This document shows positions 6,859-15,150 of a DNA stretch of 64,000 nt, piece by piece. The translations under genes were made by a program, and so were the position numbers. Every line of letters begins with the position of its first letter. The stretch's first letter is position 1. The stretch covers positions 1 through 64,000 of the forward strand of contig DEKJ01000006.1 of NCBI GenBank assembly GCA_002353825.1, read 5' to 3'. The stretch comes from Prevotella sp. UBA2725 (GTDB taxonomy: Bacteria; Bacteroidota; Bacteroidia; Bacteroidales; Bacteroidaceae). The notes beneath the pieces were generated by a model that saw only the letters and a list, made by a program, of their open reading frames with translations, did no database searches and was not told the DNA's origin.

Positions 6859-6998
6859 TTTCACACGGATTATAAAGATTTTAAAGATGGCTACGCTATT
6901 CGCTACGCGGTGATGCTAAAGGTATGTGTAGCCGCAAAGCGGCGTAACAATCTTTAAGATCTTTAAGATCCGTGTGAGAAAAGATCCGTGTGAGAGAA
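6859..6998. repeat. large inverted-repeat element, copy A
   Basis: TCACACGGAT at the left end and ATCCGTGTGAGA at the right end, with AAAGATTTTAAAGAT pairing against ATCTTTAAGATCTTT. The interior carries GGCTACGCTATTCGCTACGC and GTAGCCGCAAAGCGGCGTA, which also pair. A longer copy lies at 8663-8829. It separates the response regulator from the kinase gene and could form a stable stem in their transcript. Confidence 0.85.
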
Positions 6999-7043
6999 AA
7001 TATTTCAGTTCTTTGGTAGGCCAATATTAACCCGATGGCCAGC

Positions 7044-8384
7044 CTACAGCCCATACTTCTTTATCTTGTTGTAGAGCGTCTGGCGGGAGATGTCGAGCTG
7101 CTGTGCTACTTGTGAGAGGTTGCCGCCACATTGCCGGATGGCCTTGGCGATCATCGTCTTCTCCATCTCGTCGAGTGTCTGTGGCTCCTTCAAATTGGCT
7201 TGAGGACATCCCGCAGACGACCTGGAGGCGAAGACCTCCGGCCCGATGATATTGCCGTCGGTGAGAATGACTGCTTTCTCCATGGCATGCTGAAGTTCTC
7301 GGATGTTACCCGGCCAGGGTAACTGCTCGATACGCTGTGCCGCCTCGTCGGACAGCTCCATGTCCGTACGGTTGTACATCGTGGCGTAGCGGCTGAGGAA
7401 CAGGCGGGCAAGGTCGGCGATGTAGCCTTTGCGCTCCCGCAGTGGAGGCAGGTGGAGGTGGATGGTGTTGATACGATAGAGCAGATCTTCGCGGAAGGTC
7501 CCCTCTGCCACCATCTGCTGCAGGTCTTTGTTCGTCGCACAGATCAGTCGCACGTCGATGGGTATCTCTTTCGAGCCGCCCACGCGTACGATGCAGCGCC
7601 GCTGCAACGCTGTCAGGAGCTTGGCCTGGAGCCCGTAACTGAGGTTGCCGATCTCATTGAGGAACAAGGTGCCGCCATTGGCTAGTTCAAACTTACCCGG
7701 CTTGTCGGCTTTGGCATCCGTGAAGGCTCCTTTCATGTGACCGAAGAGTTCACTCTCAAACAGCGTCTCCGTCACCGCACCTAAGTCAACGGCAACCATC
7801 GGACCGGCGGCACGCTGGGAGAGACGGTGAATCTCACGCGCCAGCACCTCCTTACCCGTACCGTTCTCACCCGTGATGAGGATGTTGGCATCCGTCGGCG
7901 CTACCTTCTCCACCATGAGTTGCAGATCTTGCATTGGGGCCGACGAGCCCCAGAACATCGCGCCCTGCTGCTTGTTGCCGAACCTTGCGCTTGCAGCCTT
8001 TCGGGTCTTGTGATAGGCGTCTGTGAGCGTCGTGATGAGTTTCGCGTTGTCGAACGGCTTTACGATGAAGTCAGCCGCCCCTTCCTTAATGCCGCGAACA
8101 GCAAGGTCGATGTCGGCATAGGCCGTGAAGAGCACGACTTGCGTCTGTGGCCGCATGCGTTTGATCTCATGGAGCCAGAAGATACCCTCATTACCCGTGT
8201 TGATACCGCTCTGGAAGTTCATGTCGAGCAGTACCACATTGGGCTTGTCCTCGCGTAGTCGTGCGGGGATATTACCAGGACTGGCGATGGTGACGATCTT
8301 CTCGAAGGTGTTCTCAAGGATCATCCGCACCGTGGCGAGGATGTTACGGTTGTCGTCGACGACGAGCAGTGTTCCGTGTTTCAT
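7044..8384 (-). CDS. sigma-54-dependent response regulator, NtrC family
   Basis: ATG 8384 is used because the protein then begins MKHGTLLVVDDN, the start of a receiver domain; an in-frame ATG 24 bases upstream is less likely. The 446 residues comprise a receiver (VVLLDMNFQ contains the phospho-Asp), an AAA+ domain with Walker A GENGTGKE, loop GAFTDA and R-finger region, and a C-terminal Fis-type helix-turn-helix (GGNLSQVAQQLDISRQTLYN). Such proteins melt sigma-54 promoters when phosphorylated, here presumably by the downstream kinase. Two variations: GAFTDA instead of GAFTGA, and Walker B reads LFLNEIGNL, with Asn where Asp is usual. Its promoter shows TATCTTTG on the minus strand near 8405-8412. 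Confidence 0.92.
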   Translation of the reverse strand: MKHGTLLVVDDNRNILATVRMILENTFEKIVTIASPGNIPARLREDKPNVVLLDMNFQSGINTGNEGIFWLHEIKRMRPQTQVVLFTAYADIDLAVRGIKEGAADFIVKPFDNAKLITTLTDAYHKTRKAASARFGNKQQGAMFWGSSAPMQDLQLMVEKVAPTDANILITGENGTGKEVLAREIHRLSQRAAGPMVAVDLGAVTETLFESELFGHMKGAFTDAKADKPGKFELANGGTLFLNEIGNLSYGLQAKLLTALQRRCIVRVGGSKEIPIDVRLICATNKDLQQMVAEGTFREDLLYRINTIHLHLPPLRERKGYIADLARLFLSRYATMYNRTDMELSDEAAQRIEQLPWPGNIRELQHAMEKAVILTDGNIIGPEVFASRSSAGCPQANLKEPQTLDEMEKTMIAKAIRQCGGNLSQVAQQLDISRQTLYNKIKKYGL

Positions 8385-8460
8385 GCTGATTATTATTTTC
8401 TTATGCAAAGATAAACAATAATCCCGAAGAAAGAAAGATTATCGGTGAACAAATGTAGTC

Positions 8461-8554
8461 TCATTGCGTCACATATGGGGCGGTAACGCGACACATTTGA
8501 GGCGGAAACGCGTCACATATGCGTCGGAATTGCGACACATATGAGGCGCAATGA
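8461..8554. repeat. 22-bp-period tandem array I (4 units)
   Basis: Four contiguous 22-bp units at 8466-8487, 8488-8509, 8510-8531 and 8532-8553. Units alternate between a GCGTCA and a GCGACA opening, followed by CATATG or CATTTG and a GGCGGAAAC-like end. The outermost 8 bases (TCATTGCG and CGCAATGA) are complementary. There are no unique spacers, so this is not a CRISPR. Array II at 58288-58375 is a close relative. Confidence 0.9.
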
Positions 8555-8563
8555 CATTTCGGT

Positions 8564-8594
8564 TTTGAGGTTTCAAGATTTTATACTATCTTTG
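8564..8594 (+). promoter_or_regulatory. Bacteroidetes-type promoter upstream of the FAH gene
   Basis: TTTG at 8564-8567, exactly 19 bp, then TATCTTTG at 8587-8594. The next gene starts at 8874, giving a predicted leader of about 270 bases that contains the inverted-repeat element copy B. The gene-free stretch 8385-8873 thus holds array I, this promoter and that hairpin. Confidence 0.65.
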
Positions 8595-8662
8595 CAACAA
8601 AATCGGTTCTTCCGTTAAATGAGTTCGCGCATACGAATCCTCCAGAGGATTTTCGCATGGAT

Positions 8663-8829
8663 TTTTCTCACACGGATCTTAAAGATCTTAAAGATGGCTA
8701 CGCTATTCGCTACGCGGTAGATGGCGTCCACCAAGGTTGCCCCACTGGTTCTGTGTAGCCGCAAAGCGGCGTAACAATCTTTAAGATCTTTAAGATCCGT
8801 GTGAGAAAGATCCGTGTGACGATGTTCGT
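8663..8829. repeat. large inverted-repeat element, copy B
   Basis: TTTCTCACACGGATCTTAAA and its continuation AGATCTTAAAGAT on the left form a near-perfect stem with ATCTTTAAGATC and TTTAAGATCCGTGTGAGAAA on the right, arms of about 32 bases. The interior repeats the GGCTACGC / GTAGCCGC motifs of copy A, with extra loop sequence. A second short GATCCGTGTGA follows the right arm in both copies. Confidence 0.88.
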
Positions 8830-8873
8830 GTGAGCATGGATGCATTTTACGGATGAATCACAAAATTATTGTT

Positions 8874-9491
8874 ATGAAGATATTCTGCGTGGGGATGAAC
8901 TATTCCCAACACAATAAAGAGTTGAAAGATACGTTGTTGAAGGTAGACGAGCCTGTTATCTTCCTGAAGGCGGACTCGAGCCTTCAGAAGAACAGGAAAC
9001 CGTTTTTCATACCCGATGACCTCGGACGTATCGACTACGAGGCAGAGGTTGTGGTGCGCGTGTGCAAACTCGGCAAGACCGTACCCGTACGCTTTGCCCA
9101 CCGTTACTATGACGCGGTGACACTCGGCATCGACTTCACGGCGCGGGAGCTCCAGCAACGCCTCTCGCAGAACGGGCAGCCGTGGGACCTCGCCAAGAGT
9201 TTCGACGGGGCTGCGACGATCGGTGAGTGGGTGCCGAAAGACTTGCTGCCAGAAATCCAGCGTCTCCGCTTCCATCTCGACATCAACGGTAAGACGGTGC
9301 AGGAAGGATATACGGGAGACATGTTGCGCTCGGTGGACGATATCGTGGCATATGTGAGCAAGTACTTCACGCTCAAGACCGGCGACCTTATCTTCACGGG
9401 GACTCCTGCGGGTGTCGGCCCCGTGCATATCGGTGACTTGCTCGAAGGCTGGATAGAAGAACGGAAAGTATTGGAATGTAGATGCAAGTAG
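8874..9491 (+). CDS. fumarylacetoacetate hydrolase (FAH) family protein
   Basis: A 205-residue protein when started at ATG 8874 (MKIFCVGMNYSQHNKE). An in-frame ATG 21 bases upstream would add MNHKIIV, which the family lacks. It shows the metal-binding acid pair in IDYEAEVVV (about residues 59-67), a second ligand in LGIDFTARE, and the C-terminal GDLIFTGTPAGVGPV. These small single-domain members act as acylpyruvate hydrolases or oxaloacetate decarboxylases. The precise substrate cannot be called. It is followed closely by porU but is not known to act with it. Confidence 0.85.
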   Translation: MKIFCVGMNYSQHNKELKDTLLKVDEPVIFLKADSSLQKNRKPFFIPDDLGRIDYEAEVVVRVCKLGKTVPVRFAHRYYDAVTLGIDFTARELQQRLSQNGQPWDLAKSFDGAATIGEWVPKDLLPEIQRLRFHLDINGKTVQEGYTGDMLRSVDDIVAYVSKYFTLKTGDLIFTGTPAGVGPVHIGDLLEGWIEERKVLECRCK

Positions 9492-9505
9492 AATAAAGGA
9501 CTTTT

Positions 9506-12500
9506 ATGGCGAAACGTCTCCGCTTACTCATTATACTCGCTGTCCTGTTGGTATCCTTACCATCGGGTGCCCAGCGCTTCTTTAACCTCACCTCGGCACA
9601 GGTGAGCGTGGACAGCACGATGCCTTCGTTTGCCTACACGATACCATTGCCGGCTGATTATGCCGACTCCGTGTACACGACAACGATCCTCTACCCCGAA
9701 TTCATCGATATGTCGACAACGGACGTGGCAAATTATCATAAGTTGAGCAGTGATATTTTGCCGAATATGCCGGTTGTCTCTCAGGCCGTCGTCACTGATC
9801 GTAAGCGTCCAATGCTTCGCATCAGTTTCTGTCCGCTCGCCTACCGTAATGGCAAATACCAGATCCTCGTCAGCTTTATGCTGAAGGTAGATGCGAAGCG
9901 CCGCATGCTTTCGTTAGCCAAACAAACCATTAACACCCAACACCTCTCACCCAACACCCAACGATACGCCTCCCACTCCGTTCTCGCTTCCGGCACGTGG
10001 GCAAAGATCCGGGTGCCGGCCTCGGGCGTGTACGAACTTACGCAAACCTTGATTAAGCGGGCTGGTTTTAAGGATTTGAGTCGCGTGCATATCTATGGCT
10101 ATGGCGGCAACCTGCAGGACGAGGTACTGGATGGCAACAAACTGGCGGAGACGGACGATCTGCATGAGGTGGCGACCTGTACTGTCAACGGGCACCGGTT
10201 GTTCTATGCCAAAGGCCCTGTGAGCTGGAGCAGTAACGATGCCCCGCGCCGCACGCGCAATCCTTATTCCGACTATGGCTATTATTTCCTGACAGAGAAC
10301 GACTCAGCCATCGCTACTGTCGATTCCACGACCTTTATCAATAGTTTCTATCCTTCTGCCGACGACTATCACAGTTTGCATGAGGTCGACGGATACAGTT
10401 GGTATCCGGGTGGCCGTAACCTCTTCGATCCCACGTCGGTGTCAGCAGGAAAGAGTCAGACCATTGTGTTGACCCATCCGGAAGGAACGACGACAGGAAA
10501 GTTCTCCGTGTCTGTCACAGCTGGCACTGCTATGACGGCTCAGGTCGCGATCAATGGAAAGACTGTTGGCAACCTCAGTGTCACCATCAATGATGAATAT
10601 GACCACGGCAATGAGAGTCGCGCTACTTACACGCAGGCCGTGAGCACATCTTTGACCGACACCGTTAAGATCACAGTGTTGTCGGGTGGTCCCATGCGTC
10701 TCGACTATGTTTCAGCAGCGTGGGACAAGCCGAAGGCGGCCCCGAACCTTCGAGGCTCCTTCTCTGTGCCTCAGTATGTCTATAACATTGCCAACCAGGA
10801 CCATCATGCTGACAGCGAAGCCGACATGGTCATCATCATCCCTGCTTCTCAGAAACTTCTTGCTCAGGCTCAGCGTCTCGCTGCCTTCCATGAGCAGCAC
10901 GACTCACTGCGTGTAAACATCGTACCAGCCGACGAGCTCTATAATGAGTTCTCAAGTGGTACGCCCGATGCTAACGTCTATCGCCGATACATGAAAATGC
11001 TCTACGATCGGGCACAGACGGAGAAAGACTTGCCGAAGTATCTTGTGCTCTTTGGCAACTGCGTATGGGATAACCGCATGCTGACATCCGACTGCCAAGG
11101 CTTGGACCCTGACGACTATCTCTTGGCTTACGAGAGTGAAAACTCCTTCAATGCCATCTACTGTTATGTTGATGATGGCTTCTTTACCTATCTTGATGAT
11201 GGTGAGGGTACCAATCTTGGCACAGGAGACAAAGGACAGAAGCTCGACATGAGTGATGTGGCTGTCGGCCGTTTCCCCGTCACGACGGAGGCCGACGCCA
11301 AGGTGATGGTCGACAAGACTATCAGTTATGTAGAGAATGCCAATGCTGGCGACTGGGAGAATACCATCATGTTTATGGGAGATGATGGCAACAACAATAT
11401 CCACATGCGCGATGCTGAGGAGGCTGTTGAGACGGTTCAGTCGCTGCATCCGGCTTACCGTATCAAGAAAGTGATGTGGGATGCTTATACCGAGGTGGCA
11501 TCGTCTACAGGCAACACTTATCCGGAGGTGACCGACCTTATCAAGAAACAGCAGGCGCAAGGCGCACTCATCATGGACTATTGTGGACACGGCAGTGCTA
11601 CCCAGTTGGCCCATGAGAAGATTCTGATGCTCGACGATTATAAAGCTTTCACGAACAAGAACTTACCGTTGTGGATTTTCGCGGCCTGTGACATCATGGC
11701 GTTCGACGGTGTGGAAGATAATATTGGCGTATCCACGGTCACGGATGATGATGGCGGAGCCGTGGCTGTTTATGGAACGACACGTACGGTGTATGAGAAT
11801 TATAACCGGCTGATCAACAATGCTTATCTCCGCTACGTGCTGAGCAGTAACAATGGCAAACCGATGACCCTGGGTGAGGCCTCGCGGCTGGCAAAGAACG
11901 AACTGATCAAACTTGGGAGCTATAATGGTGACGTCACGGTGAACAAACTGCAGTATGCACTCCTCGGTGACCCGGCTATTGCCCTTAACCAACCGACGGG
12001 AACGGTTGTCATTGACTCGATCAATGGGGAGAAAGTTGCCAGTGGCAAGACCATCACGGCTTATGCCGGCAAGGTGGCGCGCGTTGCCGGACATGTGGAG
12101 GGAAACAATAGCTTCCGCGGTGTGGCTTCGTTGCAGGTGCTCGACTCTAAGCAGCTTGTCACTTGCCGCGAGAACACGAGCGCAGAGGTCACCGATACGG
12201 CTTTTACTTATCATGACAGACTTAAGACGGTTTTCAGTGGCAGTGACAGCATCGTCAACGGAAGATTTGCATTGTCTTTCGTTGTGCCTTACGACCTCAA
12301 TTACGATGGTGGCACAGGTCTCATTACGGCTTTTGCTGTGAGCGATGACCGCACATCTCGTGCACATGGCTATTCGGAGTCGTTGTTGTTGGGTGATGCC
12401 AACAGTGAGAAGACCGATACTGTTGGGCCTAAAATCTTCTGTTACCTCAACAGTCCGGAGTTTACTAATGGCGGCAATGTGAACACCGCTCCTTACTTCG

Positions 12501-13078
12501 TGGCACAGCTCACGGACGAGAGTGGCATCAATGCTACCGGCAACGGTGTGGGACATAATCTCGAATTGATCATTGACGGCGATGCGAACAAGACCTATGA
12601 CCTCAATGATAATTTCGCCTACGACTTCGGTTCGTACACGAGTGGCAGTACCTATTATAATATACCGGCATTGGAACCGGGCGCTCACTCGCTGCTCTTC
12701 CGTGCGTGGGATACGATGAACAATTGTTCAACGGCAAAACTGACCTTCAATGTCGTCAAGTCGCTGTCGCCGACGATCTACAGTGTGGACGTATCAAAGA
12801 ACCCGGCTTCCACAAGTACGACGTTCATCATCAGTCACAGTCTTGCCGGCTGTAATGTGAATGTCACGATAGATGTGTTCGATATGAGTGGTCGTCAGCT
12901 CTGGACCTCTTCCGAGAACGGCACGCAAGCTGGTTCTTATACCGTGAGCTGGGATCTGACGCAGAGCAATGGACAACGATTGCAAACCGGTGTGTACCTT
13001 TATCGCGTGCGGATGTCGGCTGATGGCAGCTCCGTGGCTTCTAAGGCTAAGAAATTGGTGGTCATCAACAATAATTGA
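9506..13078 (+). CDS. porU: PorU, type IX secretion sortase (gingipain-like C25 peptidase)
   Basis: A 1190-residue exported protein with signal peptide (residues 1-22). After an N-terminal beta domain comes the C25 cysteine peptidase domain, with His695 in DYCGHGSATQ and Cys728 in FAACDIMAF, the expected catalytic pair. The C-terminal 85 residues resemble a type IX sorting domain (DVFDMSGRQLW, GVYLYRVRMSADG). PorU removes such domains from cargo at the cell surface and joins the cargo to lipopolysaccharide. Order porU-porV-ispF matches Porphyromonas gingivalis. Residues about 139-153 (INTQHLSPNTQ) are encoded by a CACCCAACA repeat also seen in intergenic DNA near 1040-1062, suggesting a small in-frame insertion. 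Confidence 0.93.
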   Translation: MAKRLRLLIILAVLLVSLPSGAQRFFNLTSAQVSVDSTMPSFAYTIPLPADYADSVYTTTILYPEFIDMSTTDVANYHKLSSDILPNMPVVSQAVVTDRKRPMLRISFCPLAYRNGKYQILVSFMLKVDAKRRMLSLAKQTINTQHLSPNTQRYASHSVLASGTWAKIRVPASGVYELTQTLIKRAGFKDLSRVHIYGYGGNLQDEVLDGNKLAETDDLHEVATCTVNGHRLFYAKGPVSWSSNDAPRRTRNPYSDYGYYFLTENDSAIATVDSTTFINSFYPSADDYHSLHEVDGYSWYPGGRNLFDPTSVSAGKSQTIVLTHPEGTTTGKFSVSVTAGTAMTAQVAINGKTVGNLSVTINDEYDHGNESRATYTQAVSTSLTDTVKITVLSGGPMRLDYVSAAWDKPKAAPNLRGSFSVPQYVYNIANQDHHADSEADMVIIIPASQKLLAQAQRLAAFHEQHDSLRVNIVPADELYNEFSSGTPDANVYRRYMKMLYDRAQTEKDLPKYLVLFGNCVWDNRMLTSDCQGLDPDDYLLAYESENSFNAIYCYVDDGFFTYLDDGEGTNLGTGDKGQKLDMSDVAVGRFPVTTEADAKVMVDKTISYVENANAGDWENTIMFMGDDGNNNIHMRDAEEAVETVQSLHPAYRIKKVMWDAYTEVASSTGNTYPEVTDLIKKQQAQGALIMDYCGHGSATQLAHEKILMLDDYKAFTNKNLPLWIFAACDIMAFDGVEDNIGVSTVTDDDGGAVAVYGTTRTVYENYNRLINNAYLRYVLSSNNGKPMTLGEASRLAKNELIKLGSYNGDVTVNKLQYALLGDPAIALNQPTGTVVIDSINGEKVASGKTITAYAGKVARVAGHVEGNNSFRGVASLQVLDSKQLVTCRENTSAEVTDTAFTYHDRLKTVFSGSDSIVNGRFALSFVVPYDLNYDGGTGLITAFAVSDDRTSRAHGYSESLLLGDANSEKTDTVGPKIFCYLNSPEFTNGGNVNTAPYFVAQLTDESGINATGNGVGHNLELIIDGDANKTYDLNDNFAYDFGSYTSGSTYYNIPALEPGAHSLLFRAWDTMNNCSTAKLTFNVVKSLSPTIYSVDVSKNPASTSTTFIISHSLAGCNVNVTIDVFDMSGRQLWTSSENGTQAGSYTVSWDLTQSNGQRLQTGVYLYRVRMSADGSSVASKAKKLVVINNN

Positions 13079-13117
13079 GCCTTTGCTGCGTTGTAATAGT
13101 ACACGTTCTAATCAAGT

Positions 13118-14311
13118 ATGAAATTCAATATCAAATTATTCTTAACCTGCCTCATTCTTTTTGTTGCTTTGCATATTACGGCACAGGAAAAGGCAGATAT
13201 GTTCAATCCCGTCAACACGTCGGTGACTTCGCAGACCATTGCGCCGGATGCAAGGGCCGGTGGTATGGGCGATGTGGGTGCGGCTACTGAGGCTGATGTC
13301 AACTCACAGTACTGGAACCCGGCAAAGTATCCGTTTGCCATCAGTAGGGCGGGTGTGGCAATCAACTTTACCCCGTGGCTCCGTCAGTTGGTCAATGACA
13401 TCAACCTCGGTTATGTGGCAGGTTATTACCGTATCGGCGACTATTCGGCTGTGTCCGGCTCGCTGAGATACTTCTCGTTGGGAGAGGTGCAGATGAGAGA
13501 GGGCGATTACTCGTCGTCCTCATCGAGTGACCCTTCTATGACGATCAATCCTTATGAGATGTCGCTCGACGTGGCTTACTCGCTGATGCTGAGTGAGAAG
13601 TTCTCGATCGCGGCTGCCGTGAGGTGGATCTACTCTGACCTGACCTACGACTATACGAGCGATACGTCGCCCGGCTCGGCTTTTGCAGCCGACCTCGCAC
13701 TCTACTATCAGAGCAATCCGATTATCAGCGGGCATGAGTGTCAGTTGGGACTGGGTATGAATATTTCGAATATCGGTAGTAAGATCACGTTCGGCGGAAG
13801 CGACAACAGTGAGTTTATCCCGACGAACCTCCGCTTGGGTGCCTATCTGAAATATCCGCTGGATGAGTACAATGCCATTGGTATCGCTGTCGATGCCAAC
13901 AAACTGCTTGTGCCGACTTATCCGAAGCAGAAAGACGGTGAGACGACAGAAGAGTATCAGGAGCGCGTGCAGAAAGACTACTATGACGTCTCAAGCATCA
14001 GCGGTATTTTCAAGAGTTTCAGTGACGCCCCCGGTGGCTTCAAGGAAGAGATGCAGGAGATACAGTGGAGCGTAGGTGCCGAATACACCTATAACGACCG
14101 CTTCTCGCTGCGTGCCGGTTATCATCATGAGAGTGAGAACAAAGGTAACCGTAAATATTTCACGGTCGGTGCAGGATTCAAGATGAGTGCTTTCCAGCTC
14201 GACGCAGGCTATGTCATCGCTACGGCGAAGAGTAATCCACTCGACCAGACATTGCGCTTATCGCTCACGTTTGATATGGATGGACTGAAGGATCTGTTTA
14301 ATAGACGATAA
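13118..14311 (+). CDS. porV: PorV, type IX secretion outer-membrane shuttle protein
   Basis: A 397-residue protein with a signal peptide ending near ITAQ (residue 23). It then has the hallmark PorV/LptO start (TSQTIAPDARAGGMGDVG, followed by SQYWNPAKYPF), and a series of amphipathic strands fitting a FadL-like 14-strand barrel. PorV binds type IX cargo through its C-terminal domain as it leaves the translocon and hands it to PorU for processing. It lies 39 bp behind porU and is probably co-transcribed with it. Length and motifs are complete. Confidence 0.93.
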   Translation: MKFNIKLFLTCLILFVALHITAQEKADMFNPVNTSVTSQTIAPDARAGGMGDVGAATEADVNSQYWNPAKYPFAISRAGVAINFTPWLRQLVNDINLGYVAGYYRIGDYSAVSGSLRYFSLGEVQMREGDYSSSSSSDPSMTINPYEMSLDVAYSLMLSEKFSIAAAVRWIYSDLTYDYTSDTSPGSAFAADLALYYQSNPIISGHECQLGLGMNISNIGSKITFGGSDNSEFIPTNLRLGAYLKYPLDEYNAIGIAVDANKLLVPTYPKQKDGETTEEYQERVQKDYYDVSSISGIFKSFSDAPGGFKEEMQEIQWSVGAEYTYNDRFSLRAGYHHESENKGNRKYFTVGAGFKMSAFQLDAGYVIATAKSNPLDQTLRLSLTFDMDGLKDLFNRR

Positions 14312-14331
14312 TCGATAATAATAGGACTGTT

Positions 14332-14802
14332 ATGTTTAGAGTAGGCATGGGCTATGACGTCCATAAGCTTGTTGAAGGAAGAAAACTGATATTGGGTGGC
14401 ATTGAGATCCCGCACACGATGGGGCTTTTGGGTCACAGTGATGCTGATGTGCTTATTCATGCCATCTGCGATGCTTTGTTAGGCGCTGCCAACATGCGCG
14501 ACATCGGCTACCATTTCCCCGATACATCTGCTGACACCCTCGACATGGACAGTAAGGTTATCCTTAAGAAGGTTATCGAGCTCATTGCAACGAAAGGCTA
14601 CAAGGTCGGCAATATCGATGCTACTGTCTGCGCCGAGCACCCGAAGCTCAATCCGCATGTGCCGGCTATGAAGGCTTGTCTCGCCAAGGTCATGGGATGC
14701 GATGAGGATCAGATCAGCATCAAGGCGACGACGACAGAAAAGCTCGGCTTCACGGGACGGGAGGAAGGAATCTCCGCGTACGCCGTGGCGCTGATATATT
14801 AA
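14332..14802 (+). CDS. ispF: IspF, 2-C-methyl-D-erythritol 2,4-cyclodiphosphate synthase
   Basis: A 156-residue enzyme of the MEP isoprenoid pathway that cyclises CDP-ME-2-phosphate, releasing CMP. Visible motifs are the zinc ligands in GYDVHKL (Asp8, His10), the LLGHSDADVLIHAICDA signature and the C-terminal ATTTEKLGFTGREEGISA. It starts 20 bp after porV, so it may ride on that transcript. The upstream pathway gene ispD is also in this window (20611-21285), in a separate operon. A strong hairpin just beyond its stop may serve as terminator. Confidence 0.97.
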   Translation: MFRVGMGYDVHKLVEGRKLILGGIEIPHTMGLLGHSDADVLIHAICDALLGAANMRDIGYHFPDTSADTLDMDSKVILKKVIELIATKGYKVGNIDATVCAEHPKLNPHVPAMKACLAKVMGCDEDQISIKATTTEKLGFTGREEGISAYAVALIY

Positions 14803-14842
14803 AAAGGAATACGCCGGGACTCATCATCGAGCCCCGGCGTAT
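14801..14842 (-). terminator. rho-independent terminator, best oriented for the minus strand
   Basis: ATACGCCGGG (14809-14818) pairs perfectly with CCCGGCGTAT (14833-14842), with a 14-base loop that may pair further. Read on the minus strand it is followed by TCCTTTTT; on the plus strand only by ACTTATGT. It may also stop ispF transcription. Confidence 0.75.
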
Positions 14843-14997
14843 ACTTATGTTTAACTTGAAATTTAATTCAAACTAAGTGAATGCCTCGCGGTATCCAAAT
14901 CGTGTCCGTTAAACAATCTATCAAATCTACCTTAAACCTAATAACTAAAAACCTAAATCTATTACTACTAACCTAAACAATCTATTAACCTTTTGAC
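14801..14997 (-). ncRNA. candidate small RNA (about 190-200 nt) antisense-convergent to ispF
   Basis: The gene-free stretch 14803-15150 holds a complete minus-strand transcription unit with no plausible reading frame. It has a promoter (TTTG, 20 bp, TAACTTTG; 15034 down to 15003), a predicted start near 14997, and a strong hairpin (14842 to 14809) followed by CC and five U residues (14805-14801). The body has repeated motifs (TAAACAATCTAT twice on the plus strand, several ACCTAAA) and a small hairpin around TTGAA/TTCAA near 14855-14872. I cannot match it to a named RNA family. Boundaries are inferred from promoter and terminator only. Confidence 0.55.
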
Positions 14998-15002
14998 GAG
15001 TG

Positions 15003-15034
15003 CAAAGTTACTGCTATTACAATTTTATTGCAAA
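15003..15034 (-). promoter_or_regulatory. Bacteroidetes-type promoter of candidate small RNA
   Basis: On the minus strand: TTTG (15034-15031), 20 bp, TAACTTTG (15010-15003). Both boxes match consensus and no gene start follows before the terminator at 14842. Confidence 0.65.
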
Positions 15035-15070
15035 GAAATTAAATTGTCTTTTCAAAATATTACCAATTTC

Positions 15071-15084
15071 TTGATCTAAATCAA
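15071..15084 (+). promoter_or_regulatory. perfect FNR-like dyad upstream of glycosyltransferase gene
   Basis: TTGAT-CTAA-ATCAA fits the FNR-type pattern exactly. The -7 box TACCTTTG lies at 15124-15131, with 53.5 bp from dyad centre to its last base, close to the 55.5 bp of the LacI-type gene's promoter. This would suit class I activation, but no Crp/Fnr protein is encoded in the window. Confidence 0.5.
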
Positions 15085-15150
15085 TTAATTGCTATAAATA
15101 GCCTGTTTCTCAATTCCTTTTCTTACCTTTGCCTGATAAAAGTACTTACT

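Noticed and set aside
8461..8554. CRISPR array
   Set aside because: The 22-bp units adjoin directly without unique spacers, and no cas gene is present.
11663..12688. 341-codon open frame on the minus strand
   Set aside because: Antisense shadow of porU; composition reflects porU codon usage.
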